64,000 nt of DNA from Eumeta japonica (lineage: Eukaryota > Arthropoda > Insecta > Lepidoptera > Psychidae). A program made the position numbers and the translations under genes. Below are positions 1-10,368 of this stretch, in pieces (within the stretch, counting starts at the first letter, position 1; each line of letters starts with the position of its first letter). The notes beneath the pieces were generated by a model. The model was not told the origin of the DNA and did not search any database. It saw only the letters and a program-made list of their open reading frames with translations. The DNA lies in the NCBI GenBank assembly GCA_005406025.1, contig BGZK01000544.1, positions 124,001 to 188,000 of the forward strand. Reading direction: 5' to 3'.

Positions 1-86
1 ACATTTAAATAAAACAATGTTCAGAAGAATCTAAGTATTATATTATATATTTGATACCAATGAAACAGTGTTTTTTTACAAATTTA

Positions 87-959
87 TTACAACAATGATA
101 TTAGTCTGTTGGATACTTTCCTGTTGCGGTGCTCTTTCCACAAGTCTTTGATCGCTTTATTCTTAAAAGCGAACAGTACGTCACAAGTCATCGTTTGCAC
201 TATATACAGCATCCCAGAAATTATCAACTGAACACTCATCCTTTTATAATAATACCCAAAGACGTACAGTAATAACATTGGGAAACCACTGATGAAAAAT
301 GCTAACGTGGCTATTTGAAATTTTGCGCATTTGTTTTGAGTTACATGCTTTTTTAAATCTAACTTTTCTCCCTTCACTAACGAATATACAACTGCCATAT
401 AGAGCATGAAATTTATTATTATAATAAGTATTTTAAAAATTTTTTTATCCTTTACATATACGAAAAGTTGTGTAATCCACATCGAGTACACTAAATCGAT
501 TAACGAGGGCGCGGAAATGAGCAGCGGCAACCCCCACGCGAAAAGCGTTGCCTTCAGGAATCTTCTTGTAGGCCATTTTTTGAATATCTTCACTAGAGTC
601 ATGTAATACATCATGGACCCAATCATGAGCCAACAATACATAACGTCTTGCAGCACAAGCTCGAAGATATCGGTATACATCTTATATTTTATATAAAACT
701 CAAAATACCGCAAATAAAGTATTAATTTTGTAATAAATGTTACATAATACAATGCATAACTCAATATAATATTTGTAAATACATAGTTCTTGAAAGACCT
801 CCATTTGGGTATAAAAATCCACGTGATGACGCAACGCAGTGAAGCCACAACGGAGCTTACAGCGCCTATACACGAACAAAATGCCAAAATAATAGCTTCT
901 ATTAATATAATTATATTTTCATTAATTACTTCATCTACTGTATCGGTTGCGTTGTTCAT
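87..959 (-). CDS. Intronless class B-like seven-transmembrane receptor, copy 1
   Basis: A 290-residue membrane protein in one uninterrupted frame. Seven hydrophobic segments are visible at about residues 15-48, 57-80, 97-125, 137-160, 173-196, 213-236 and 243-266, followed by a short basic tail (KNKAIKDLWKEHRNRK). TM2 has KNYVFTNIILSY at 57-68, TM3 YCWL at 108-111, TM4 AWGLP at 141-145 and TM7 Q255 with VLFAFKN at 261-267. These align without gaps with class B receptor motifs (RNYIHMNLFLSF, YCWLLVEG, GWGxP, QGxxxxVLYCFxN). The usual hormone-binding ectodomain is absent; the N-terminus is about 15 residues with an N-A-T sequon at residue 3. An in-frame TGA lies nine codons upstream of this ATG. 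On the coding strand an AATAAA overlaps the stop codon. Ligand and partner are unknown. The family call rests on motifs only; methuselah-like versus secretin-like cannot be decided. Confidence 0.8.
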   Translation of the reverse strand: MNNATDTVDEVINENIIILIEAIILAFCSCIGAVSSVVASLRCVITWIFIPKWRSFKNYVFTNIILSYALYYVTFITKLILYLRYFEFYIKYKMYTDIFELVLQDVMYCWLMIGSMMYYMTLVKIFKKWPTRRFLKATLFAWGLPLLISAPSLIDLVYSMWITQLFVYVKDKKIFKILIIIINFMLYMAVVYSLVKGEKLDLKKHVTQNKCAKFQIATLAFFISGFPMLLLYVFGYYYKRMSVQLIISGMLYIVQTMTCDVLFAFKNKAIKDLWKEHRNRKVSNRLISLL

Positions 960-2440
960 ATTGACTGTTACTAAGCAATGAGTTCATACACGATATAGTT
1001 ATTATTCCAATATTTATTTAAGCAATGTAAATTAATGCCTTTTCATTACAGGTTAAGGTGGAGTTGTATGCATGCGACAAACGTTAAATGTCGTGTCCAA
1101 GGTTGGTGACGGTTACGAGTAATATTAAGTATGCAGTAATACAGAACAAGTACACCTTTTACCTAACTACAGTTATTCGTCACATATACTCTACGCTGAT
1201 CATAAAACGATGATGTCTGTCTAACACTAGGTGATACTTCTACTTTTTATTTCATATTCATTCTTACGCTTAATATATTCATTTTTACTTGCATTTTATG
1301 TAATCTATTACTTAGAGTAATTATTTTGTAATATGTGGTTTACACTTATGCAAGTAATGGCATTGAATGTTTTTGCACAAATATAAAATATTTATATTGT
1401 CATTGCCATTATTCTTCCTTGTCATAAGTAGTTGTCTCTGAATTTTCGACATAAATGTAATTTACTTATTCTTCAAACAAATAAGTTGCGAAAAGACATG
1501 CTCTATTTTTAAAATAAATACATATAATAACTTGTCATTCATATCAAACGATTTCAAATACGATCGTTATAATTTGTACATAAAATTTCGTCTTGATTAC
1601 AAAACACGGAAACTTATATTTTATTTTAAAATTTGGTTACGTTAGTTAGTAAGGTACTAAAGCTTCTATAATCAAATAATATTGTCTTCTAGACCAATTA
1701 ATTATTGAAATTTTCCTCGCATTTATATTATATGTATATATGTATAACCATCATAAGGATACGTTTATAATAATTCTCTCTTAGAATCGATATATTCATT
1801 TCTTTAAACACAAATTATTTTGTAAACGACAAAATTTGCGAGCGCATCGAAATCCGTTAAGACAATCTGAAAAATCAGGTCAATCATTTAGTTACTTTTA
1901 CTAGAAACAATGTAATTTATACAACAACTACTTCCTTGTACTTCCTTGACTAAGTTTTGTTTTGCGACTGTGCTCTTTGACGACAGATGGCAGAAATGCA
2001 TTCATATTTCATTTGTTATTAAAATCGATGGTATTTTTTTGTTTACGGAAACGCACCTTAAGTCCTATAAAGTGTTATCAAATATTTTAATTAGTTTTTT
2101 AATGACGCTATTTGTTAAATTAATTTGTTTGTTTAAATTCATCACGCTTGTACAATTTGCCCGGTTTTCCTTTGACAATATTTAATTCATTCATATTTGC
2201 ACTATCTAAGATCTACAAATTGTACAAAAATATGAGTCAGACTCATGTAAACCACGGTCTTCGTGCGATATGTGCACCATGCAGCATATCTTATGAATTT
2301 AGAACACCAATTAAAACGCAAAGGGATAAATAAATAACAATATTATTCATTACTTTAAAAAACATAGGATCTGCAAATTAGTATTATGTTTTATGTAATG
2401 CAACATTGGCCATGTGTAATGGATGTAATGCATTACCTTA
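960..2440. repeat. Duplicated block U1, upstream flank of receptor copy 1
   Basis: This stretch matches 11260-11978 plus 13915-14750 (U2), parts of 28859-29022 plus 30267-30700 (U3) and 35930-37560 (U4), in the same order and orientation relative to the gene. Landmarks are 'cattacag-ttaaggtggag', 'acgatgatgtctgtctaaca-taggtgat', 'gttagttagtaaggtactaaagcttc' and 'aaacgcaccttaagtcctataaagtgttatcaaat'. Short open frames here are not conserved between copies, so it looks non-coding. Confidence 0.7.
1008..1022 (-). promoter_or_regulatory. Conserved TATA-like block upstream of receptor copy 1
   Basis: The coding strand reads CTTAAATAAATATTG about 50-65 bases upstream of the ATG. The same block occurs at the same place in all four copies (11297-11310, 28905-28919, 35968-35982). 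A second conserved block follows at about 1043-1093 (cattacag-ttaaggtggagtt), also present in all copies. The position suits a core promoter, but the blocks may be shared only because the copies are recent duplicates. Confidence 0.35.
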
Positions 2441-3400
2441 TTGTATAACGAATCGAAATCGAATTGTGTAGCGTCCACGAATTCATCAAAGACAGCGTCT
2501 TTTAAATCAAATCACCTTTTTGGGCAATTGAAAGATTAAGGTTCATACCGATCAAAGAACCAATCTGTATGATATAAAACGAGGAGTTTATGACACTGGA
2601 TCATAACTTTTGTACAGTAGTGATACAAAACGAGCGGGTGTGGTTCGTCAAAACTAATGCACATGTGATGACAATACCGATGGTACCAGATAAGGCGTCC
2701 GATTGTAGGAATCGTGTACGACTAGTTATCGCGTTGAGGCCGTGCGCACAAAATAATTATGCCTACTTATTTTGTGCAGTGCTCCAGCGCTAGTGACGCA
2801 TTCACTGGCACTTTTAGGGTCCTCTATGTAGGAAGGAGAACCGACAATGTGTGCTCACAGCAACAAACAATAACAAAAAAATTGTAGCTTATCCTAAAAC
2901 TATATTAGAGTTTAAAACTACACAAAAGGTATTATCAAATGTATAGACTTCAAACTTTAATAAAATATAAATTGATCAAACTTTAGCAAAAAAATTCTTA
3001 TTGGAATTAATTATTGGTGTTCTTTATGACTTCTTTCAACTGAAAGAATTCAGTTAGTTCAACTTAGTTCAATTTTAACTAGAATTGAATTAAGAGTATC
3101 CTAAATTTAGTCAATTTATAGGTTCCGCATCGAAATTCATACTTATTAAATGGTTATTATAATGATAAGTCCGACCATCGCCTGTTCTCGACATAAAGCT
3201 ATGAGATAATTTATAAGACCTTAACCAATGGAAGCAAGACCACGTTTCTTAATTTAATACAAGCCTGATTTCATTCCTTTTTCATGCCGAGAAAGTTCCA
3301 CCCCTGGAAGTCGTTTTTGTGGAAGAACATATGCGCTCATATAACTTGATTGTTACTCTAGAAACCCATCAACTATGCACAGTTATATTATTTATGACTC
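2441..3400. repeat. Far part of block U1, shared with U4
   Basis: 2520-2860 matches 38340-38650 at about four bases in five. 3228-3400 matches 40110-40300 (gaagaacatatgcgc, ctatgcacagttatattatttatgactc). Both are in the same order as in U4. The 2590-2793 and 38327-38707 open frames lie in this block on opposite strands; indels and many non-silent changes argue against either being a real gene. Confidence 0.55.
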
Positions 3401-3401
3401 A

Positions 3402-3424
3402 TCATCATCATCATCATCATCATC
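3402..3424. repeat. (CAT)n microsatellite
   Basis: About eight consecutive tca/cat triplets, followed by moderately GC-rich sequence (gctcaaccttcagccagtcgc) that I cannot identify. Confidence 0.8.
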
Positions 3425-3639
3425 GCTCAACCTTCAGCCAGTCGCAATGACTGAAAGGGACAAGTCCCAATACACTGAAGGGAGCGTAAATATCGGGGGG
3501 AGTGTAGGTTCTAGCTTGGATTAGGAGTGCCGGGAGTGTAGAGCCAGCTGGTATTCATGCAACCTTTGGCTAGAAACTGAAGTCAGGATAGGTAATATAT
3601 ACTATAGTGTATCAATAAATATAGTGGGGGAAGGTATGT

Positions 3640-4701
3640 TCCTTTTGTTTCTCTTTCGTTCTTCGTTTCCTTTGCTTGGTGCAGGCTTTGACGTCCATTT
3701 CTGAGAGTTGGAACAGTTCATCTGCAGCCTTTCTAATTTCTACTGTTGTCTGTGCTAATGTCATTTATTCTTCTTGGTTCCTGTTGTAAAAACTACTGTC
3801 TTGTTATGCGAATCTCCCAAGTGCGAATAACTTTCTATTGTAGAAGAACTTAAAGCAGAGTTGAATAGATGGTGTCGAGCTCTTAAACAAATCCTTTTTG
3901 GATTTTTCTTCAGTCGATTTTTCATCGTTTATGTTCTCAGCTTGGTGAAGAAGTTTTAGCGACCGTTAAGAACTTGACAAATGTCATCGACAGCCTTTTA
4001 AGTTTCCGCTTTGCTCAGTACTATAATCACGTTTTCTTCTTGGTTCCTGTTGTAATAGCTCGGTCTACCCAAGGCTCTCATGTGTAACTAGGACGTCTAA
4101 TTTTTCTTTCTGTTGTAGTAGATCTTAAGGCGGTGCTCATTAGATGATGTCGAGCATTTGTTTTGAAAGAAATCCTAATTTCCCAATTTCCTTCTTCCTT
4201 CAATCTTTTATTCTTATTTTTCTTCCTTAAGTGCAGATCTCAATGTCCGTTTTTGAGAATTGGTAAAGATCATCCACAATCTTCGTAGTCTCTAGTTTCA
4301 GTTAGAACCAACAAAGTTCAGCTATAACCTTATTAATTTCGTGCAGCCCATTTTTATTACTTACTACTGTCATAGCTCATTCTTGTCTTTGCAATTATCT
4401 CATGTGTAACTAGAGTGTCCAACTTATTTTTTGTCTTTGATCTTAAAGCAATATCTATTAGGTGGTGTTGAACTCTTCTTAAAAGAAAAACTTTACTAAT
4501 TCTTATCTTCCTTTAATCTTTCATTCTTTATTTCCTTTGCGTGGTGTAGGTTTTCAGTGTCCATTTCTACTAGTTGATAAGTTCATCCATAGCTTTTCTA
4601 GTCGTTTTTTTTTGCTCTGTGCTAATGTGGTCCATTCATTATGGTCCCTGTTGTAAGAAATAGTTCATATCTTGTTTAAGCGTGTCTCCCGAGTATAACA
4701 G
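3640..4701 (-). repeat. Decayed ~280-bp tandem array, left part
   Basis: At least three and a half diverged units begin near 3650, 3915, 4205 and 4500. Shared landmarks are 'ttggtgcag-tttcagtgtccatttctgag', 'cttggttcctgttgtaa', 'ctcatgtgtaactag-gtcta', 'gtagatcttaa' and 'agatg-tgtcgagctct'. Read on the minus strand, units give related peptides such as KAADELFQLSEMDVKAC, KAVDDICQVL and KIVDDLYQFSKTDIEIC, and FLQQEP or LLQQEP, with stops and frameshifts. The array may be a pseudogenised repeat protein, but no family is recognised. Confidence 0.5.
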
Positions 4702-5919
4702 TGCCTCTACGCCAAGTCTCAAGTCTGTGCCGTTCTTCGTCGAAGAGTTCCACATGCGCGGAAACCAGCACCGCTGCACCGTTTTCTCGTTCACGGTCAA
4801 TCGAGCGATGATTAACGGCGCCCCTACGCCAAGTCTCAAGTCTGTGCCGTTCTTCATCGAAGAGTTCCACATGCGCGGAAACCAGCGCCGCTGCACCGTT
4901 TTCTCGTTCACGGTCAATCGAGCGATGATTAATAGCGCCCGTACGCCAAGTCTCAAGTCTGTGCCGTTCTTCGTCGAAGAGTTCCACATGCGCGGAAACC
5001 AGCACCGCTGCACCTTTTTCTCGTTCACGGTCAGCCGAGCGATAATTAACAGCGCCCCTACGCCAAGTCTCAAGTCTGTGCCGTTCTTCGTCGAAGAGTT
5101 CCACATGCGCGGAAACCAGCACCGCTGCACCGTTTTCTCGTTCACGGTCAATCGAGCGATGATTAGCAGCGCCCGTACGCCAAGTCTCAAGTCTGTGCCG
5201 TTCTTCGTCGAAGAGTTCCACATGCGCGGAAACCAGCACCGCTGCACCGTTTTCTCGTTCACGGTCAATCGAGCGATGATTAGCAGCGCCCGTACGCCAA
5301 GTCTCAAGTCTGTGCTTCGTCGAAGAGTTCCACATGCGCGGAAACCAGCGCCGCTGCACCGTTTTCTCGTTCACGGTCAATCGAGCGATGATTAACAGCG
5401 CCCGTACGCCAAGTCTCAAGTCTGTGCCGTTCTTCGTCGAAGAGTTCCACATGCGCGGAAACCAGCGCCGCTGCACCGTTTTCTCGTTCACGGTCAATCG
5501 AGCGATGATAAGCAGCGCCCGTACGCCAAGTCTCAAGTCTGTGCCGTTCTTCGTCGAAGAGTTCCACATGCGCGGAAACCAACACCGCTGCACCGTTTTC
5601 TCGTTCACGGTCAATCGAGCGATGATTAGCAGCGCCCGTACGCCAAGTCTCAAATCTGTGCCGTTCTTCGTCGAAGAGTTCCACATGCGCGGAAACCAGC
5701 GCCGCTGCACCGTTTTCTCGTTCACGGTCAATCGAGCGATGATTAGCAGCGCCCGTACGCCAAGTCTCAAGTCTGTGCCGTTCTTCGTCGAAGAGTTCCA
5801 CATGCGCGGAAACCAGCACCGCTGCACCGTTTTCTCGTTCACGGTCAATCGAGCGATGATTAGCAGCGCCTGTACGCCAAGTCTCAAGTCTGTGCCGTTC
5901 TTCGTCGAAGAGTTCCACC
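4702..5919. repeat. 117-bp minisatellite, ~10.3 units, open on both strands
   Basis: Units start at 4711, 4828, 4945, 5062, 5179, 5296, 5408, 5525, 5642, 5759 and a partial one at 5876. The spacing is exactly 117 bp except for one 112-bp unit, where five bases are missing near 5310. Units are nearly identical and much richer in GC than the flanks. Because 117 = 39 codons, long frames stay open on both strands: 4676-5887 and 5304-5990 minus, 4682-5395 plus. The 5-bp deletion shifts all of them. The minus frame at the right edge gives repeats containing VELFDEERHRLETW. The array sits inside one unit of the decayed ~280-bp array, which resumes near 6220. Coding status is undecided. Confidence 0.9.
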
Positions 5920-6590
5920 GTGCGTAGAAACCAGAACTGCAGCAACGTTTTAATGTCTACAAGGACGCGATCCGTTGTCAGGACAGTCATTATGCATTAG
6001 CATTATTTTTGCCGTTAAAATATAATAGGATATTGTACAAAGTTATCTTAAGTTTCACATTTCTTTAAGCCCTTGTTATATATCAATACAAAAAAAAACG
6101 CTGCACATCTTCATGACGCTAATATTATTATTATTGCGTTCCATCCATAAATGTTTTTCCCTCGTGCGCCTAAAGAGGTTTCACTTCAAAAATATATATA
6201 TATATATATATATATTTCTTGCGTTATTCTTTCATTCTGGTCTGCATATTCTTCGCTTGATGCACATTTTTAGTATACGTTTCTGAGAATTGATAAACGT
6301 CATGAACAGCCTTGCTATAAGCGAATAAACTCCCTTCTTCTTTGTCTAAATGAGTCATTGTCTAAATGAGTTTTCCATATGTAGCTTTGCATCCAATTTT
6401 CCTTTTTGTTGTAGTAGATTCTGAAATGGTGTTAAGTAGATGGCGCCCGACTCTTGTCAATAAGAAAAATATAAGTTCTTTACTAATTTGTTCTTCACTT
6501 GGTGCAAATTTTCAGTGTTCGTTTCAAAGAATTTGTACAGCTCAAATTTTTAATCTTACTTCGCTCAGTGCTAATATTGTATTCTAATCA
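5920..6590. repeat. Right part of the decayed ~280-bp array, with an (AT)n run
   Basis: 6220-6590 has the same landmarks as 3640-4701: 'cttgatgcacatttttagta-acgtttctgagaattgataaacgtcat', 'tttttgttgtagtagattctgaa-tggtgttaagtagatgg' and 'ttcacttggtgcaaattttcagtgt'. About 6190-6213 is an (AT)n microsatellite. 5920-6190 has no recognisable feature. Confidence 0.45.
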
Positions 6591-7281
6591 TTTTGTAATC
6601 CAATGTTAACTCAAATAATTGATTTATATGATGTGTTATTGCCCTGCAAAGACAGTGACCGCCACCTTTTATTTGATGACATGTACTCTTCCTACTTGAT
6701 AGTGAAATTTGTAACAGCTCTCAGATAATGAAATTTATGAGAGCAACAGTAATAATTTATTTATGTAGTAGTACATTAAGTAGCTGTGCATTACCTTATA
6801 ATAATATAAACTATTAACATAAGAATAGTGCTACTAATCAATTCAAAGCAGTCTTGTTACATAATATACCTACTTATTGACTAGTCAGGTTCTGGTGGTT
6901 AATAACATTATCAAAAGAATTATGTTATCATTCAATTTATGGTGGTTTAATTATACAGTAATGTATATCCTATAGTGTTTAATAATCCTAGCACAAGAGT
7001 TACCGCACTAATTAGTATATTATATATAATGATTGTGCTATACTATGAATGAATTCACAAATATTCCATCAGATAACAATACCTATTATTGACCTCCTAA
7101 TCCTTTGATGATATAACATTTTTTGTAGGTATTTTTACCAGTCCATGTGCAAAGTTTAGTGAATAGTAATGTATTTACTGATATATAGTAATTTTTTTTT
7201 CTTTTATTCATTTATTTATTTTGTTCGAGGTCCTCAGTATTAGTAATTTGAAAATTACTAATACTAGTTTAAGGTATTTGT
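6591..7281. other. AT-rich spacer
   Basis: No convincing coding frame, RNA gene or element. Only AT-rich text with short homopolymer runs. Confidence 0.5.
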
Positions 7282-7612
7282 ATCATATAATAATATATGT
7301 AATTATTAGCTTTATTCCATTCTGTGTTGGTTAACAATGGTATTCTAATGTTTATACTACCGGTATATTTGTCATAGCTCAGTAAGATCATATAATAATA
7401 TATGTAATTATTAGCTTTATTCCATTCTGTGTTGGTTAACAATGGTATTCTAATGTTTATACTACCGGCATATTTGTCATAGCTCAGTAAGATCATATAA
7501 TAATAAAATATAATAATATATGTAATTATTAGCTTTATTCCATTCTGTGTTGGTTAACAATGGTATTCTAATGTTTATACTACCGGTACATTTGTCATAA
7601 CTCAGTAAGGTA
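7282..7612. repeat. 105-bp tandem repeat, three units
   Basis: Units begin at 7282, 7387 and 7492 with 'atcatataataatatatg' and run through 'actaccggtatatttgtcatagctcagtaag'. The third unit has about 14 extra AT-rich bases near 7505. A unit of 105 bases equals 35 codons, so a minus-strand frame (7269-7496) stays open by arithmetic; the peptide is low complexity and not credible as a gene. Confidence 0.85.
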
Positions 7613-7849
7613 GTACTATACCTTCTAATTTCAACTCCTATACAATTAACAGTTACAGGAAGTTAAAATATTAATCGATTTGCATTAAAAAGCTTAATAA
7701 TGTAATACTAAACTTTATTGGAGTCCTTTAGTGATCACTGTGTAATGTTAACTTAAGAATACGATGTTTAATTATTTGTGACTGTTTTGATTTATGAAAG
7801 TATGTTCTGTATCTGTAATATCTTTTTGATTTATGTAACAATCCTAGGT

Positions 7850-8700
7850 ACTCATTGTCAATAGGCAATAAATGTGCACGATTATAATTAGATTAAAGGC
7901 ATATATATGTATTTATATGCTTTTTTATTTTCTTAATTAATAAAACTATACTTACTTCTTAATGTTCATTCTTAATATTAGCCTAAGAATTATAGGGATT
8001 CTTTATCTATGACCCCTTTTATAATGGTACACTCAGTATGTCTGTCGTGTTCTATGTTTTATGACAGTATAGGCTTTCTATATGAAATTCTCAATAATGA
8101 GTATTAATAAGTAATGAGAGTGGGAGTGTATATGATAAGTAATTAATGTGTATGTTTATAATTAAACTAAAGGCATGCATACATTTACACACTTTTTTTT
8201 CTTAGTTTAGTCAAATAATACATTTATTCTTTAGTATTTATTATGTAATATTAACCTAAATCTATTGCTTCTTAGTATATGACAGTGTATATAGTATTTT
8301 ATGTGTATACAGTATATGACGGTGTAAACACTATGTATTTACAGACACCCAACAGTGTCAATGAGTGATGAGTGTATGTGATAAACAATAAATTTATAAT
8401 ATGTTTATAATTAAATTAATGGTATGCATGAGTTTACACATTTTCATACAGCTTAATCATATATATTGCTTAGTATTCATTACATATTAGCCTAAATCTA
8501 TTACTGTTTAGAATGTGATGGTACATTCAGTATTTTTATTGTATTCTATGTACATACATACACACACACACACACTTTCATACACAAACACACAACATAC
8601 ATATACACAAACGCATGTATATACAAACCTATATTTATAGGCTAATGTGTATTAAAGGATTATATGCATTTACTCCTTAGTTCAGGCCGATCAGGCTCTA
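7850..8700. repeat. Diverged ~250-270-bp tandem array
   Basis: Three to four units begin near 7858, 8130, 8375 and 8640. Each has 'gtttataattaaa-taaaggcatgcat-catttacaca', then 'attagcctaaatctatt', then 'tatgacagt'. Units have diverged by substitutions and indels. A (CA)n microsatellite occupies about 8556-8576. Confidence 0.55.
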
Positions 8701-9050
8701 TATGACAATGATCTATAAAAGAAAAATCTGATCTAGAGAATATCAATTTTTTTTATTATTATATTTGGTGCCCAGGTTCGTATTTAGATTAAGATAAAAA
8801 GGCGTTGTGAATTTATTCTTTTTGTAGTGGTCTTTCTTCCCTCCATGTGTGATTATTGTTAATCTAGTAGATTGTCACAGCTTATAGAATATGCTAATAA
8901 TAACATAATAATCATATTGTTTTATTATTCCTGTTTCATCGGTTAAAGTGTATCGGTTCTCTAATAAAAATTAAGGTTTGCAATTATTGGAGGCCATCGA
9001 TGTATATTTGGTTAAAAAAATTGATAAAATCTAAAAATGAAACATACTTC
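8701..9050. other. AT-rich spacer
   Basis: Nothing recognisable on either strand. Confidence 0.5.
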
Positions 9051-10368
9051 TTCTAGTTGACCTATCTCAGTTTATAATAATAATATCTTTAATTACGTGA
9101 CCAATTTTAAAATTTATAAATGACAAAAAACTTTCATATGTCGAATAATTAGAGTCTAATTGTAAGACGAATCACAACCGATGTTACAAGAACAATTAAA
9201 TTTTGTTAAAGTTCACTCAAATTTCTACATTAAAATAAAAATGAAATCAGGGAGCATTTGATCAAAAACGTTTTACGTTAAATATTGAGTATTATATTTA
9301 AGGTTGCATTTTTAAAGAATACAGCGACTTGGAGTAATACAATTAAATATTTATTGTTTAATTTATCTCAATGCATTTTAATTACTGTGGTCACTGTTTA
9401 GTATACTATAGCTGTATTTATCTGAGTACTTACTCTTCATACCAAAATGGTGATAAAAATTACTGTGTCATTATCATTTTTACAAGTGACTATATTGAAA
9501 AGAATATGAGTAGTGCTTAGTGATTAAAGACATTCCATATCTCATGCTTATTTTCCAAAGCAGTCAGCAGAGACCACAAATCTCAACTTGATACTGTTTC
9601 AAACACTCCTTTCATTTATTGAAAATTATTTAGTCGTTCTATGCAAGCTACTTTATCTCGAATGGCTATGATTTCAATATTCAGTGACGTGCCACCACTT
9701 GGTTCACTCCCCTTCCATCAATTTGCTCTCCATCGGATATCCTATTCCTACTCACGCCGACAACATACTGGTGAAGCCACTGGAATTATGAGTATCCATG
9801 GGTCGCGTTGACTAACTACCTATTCTGTGGTGATTGACAAGTTCGTTCTCCCTTTGAAATAGCCATTAAAAATAGTTTGTATAAGATTTTTTTACAGGAC
9901 CTCTTACTAAAAAGGCTTCTTATTTACTTCTTCTAGCGTGACACGCATTCACTTTATAGATTTATTTCGTCAATCTCCTCTCGTGTATCTTGTTTTTCCA
10001 CATTTTGGCCAAACTGCCTGAACTTTCTCTTATCTACTCTTGTTACATCTACTTTCAAAGCATACTGTTCTTTGACATGCCTATATTTTAAATTATATCT
10101 TTCAAATGTATTACACACACATACTACGCGCAAATACAGCATCTGCAGTGTATTATTTCTACTTTCATGTTTCTTTCGCTCCCCTGAACATTCACCGATA
10201 TAGCTATGGAAATGTGAGGAGAAGAACCCCATTATGTAAGGAAAGGAATATTTAAATATGAGGCATTTAAAAAAGAAAACTATACATTTAAATAAAACAA
10301 TGTTCAGAAGAATCTTACTATTATTTCATATATTTAATAGCAATGAAACCGTGTTTTTTACAAATTTA
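9051..10368. repeat. Downstream flank of block U2, shared with U3 and U1
   Basis: 9130-9260 matches 27490-27660 ('gttaaagttcactcaaatttctacattaaaataaaaat'). 10110-10260 matches 27740-27890 ('gcatctgca', 'tttcatgtttcttt', 'gaggcatttaaaaaa'). 10284-10368 matches 1-86 of the window almost base for base. The 92-residue minus-strand frame at 9954-10232 overlaps this but is only partly alignable with U3, so it may be 3' untranslated or intergenic sequence. Confidence 0.6.

Noticed and set aside
445..636. Overlapping frames within and opposite the receptor genes
   Set aside because: They are shadows of the receptor frame; their conservation in copies 2 and 3 follows from the shared DNA.
1946..2185. 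79-codon plus-strand frame in block U1
   Set aside because: The matching frames in U2 and U4 are shifted and broken, so it is not conserved as protein.
4639..5990. Long minisatellite frames as confirmed proteins
   Set aside because: A 39-codon period opens any stop-free unit frame automatically on either strand; nothing shows which, if any, is translated.
7269..7496. 75-codon frame of two identical repeats
   Set aside because: It results from a 105-bp tandem repeat and is low in complexity.
3640..8700. CRISPR array
   Set aside because: Repeat units are contiguous, long and without unique spacers, and the DNA is eukaryotic.
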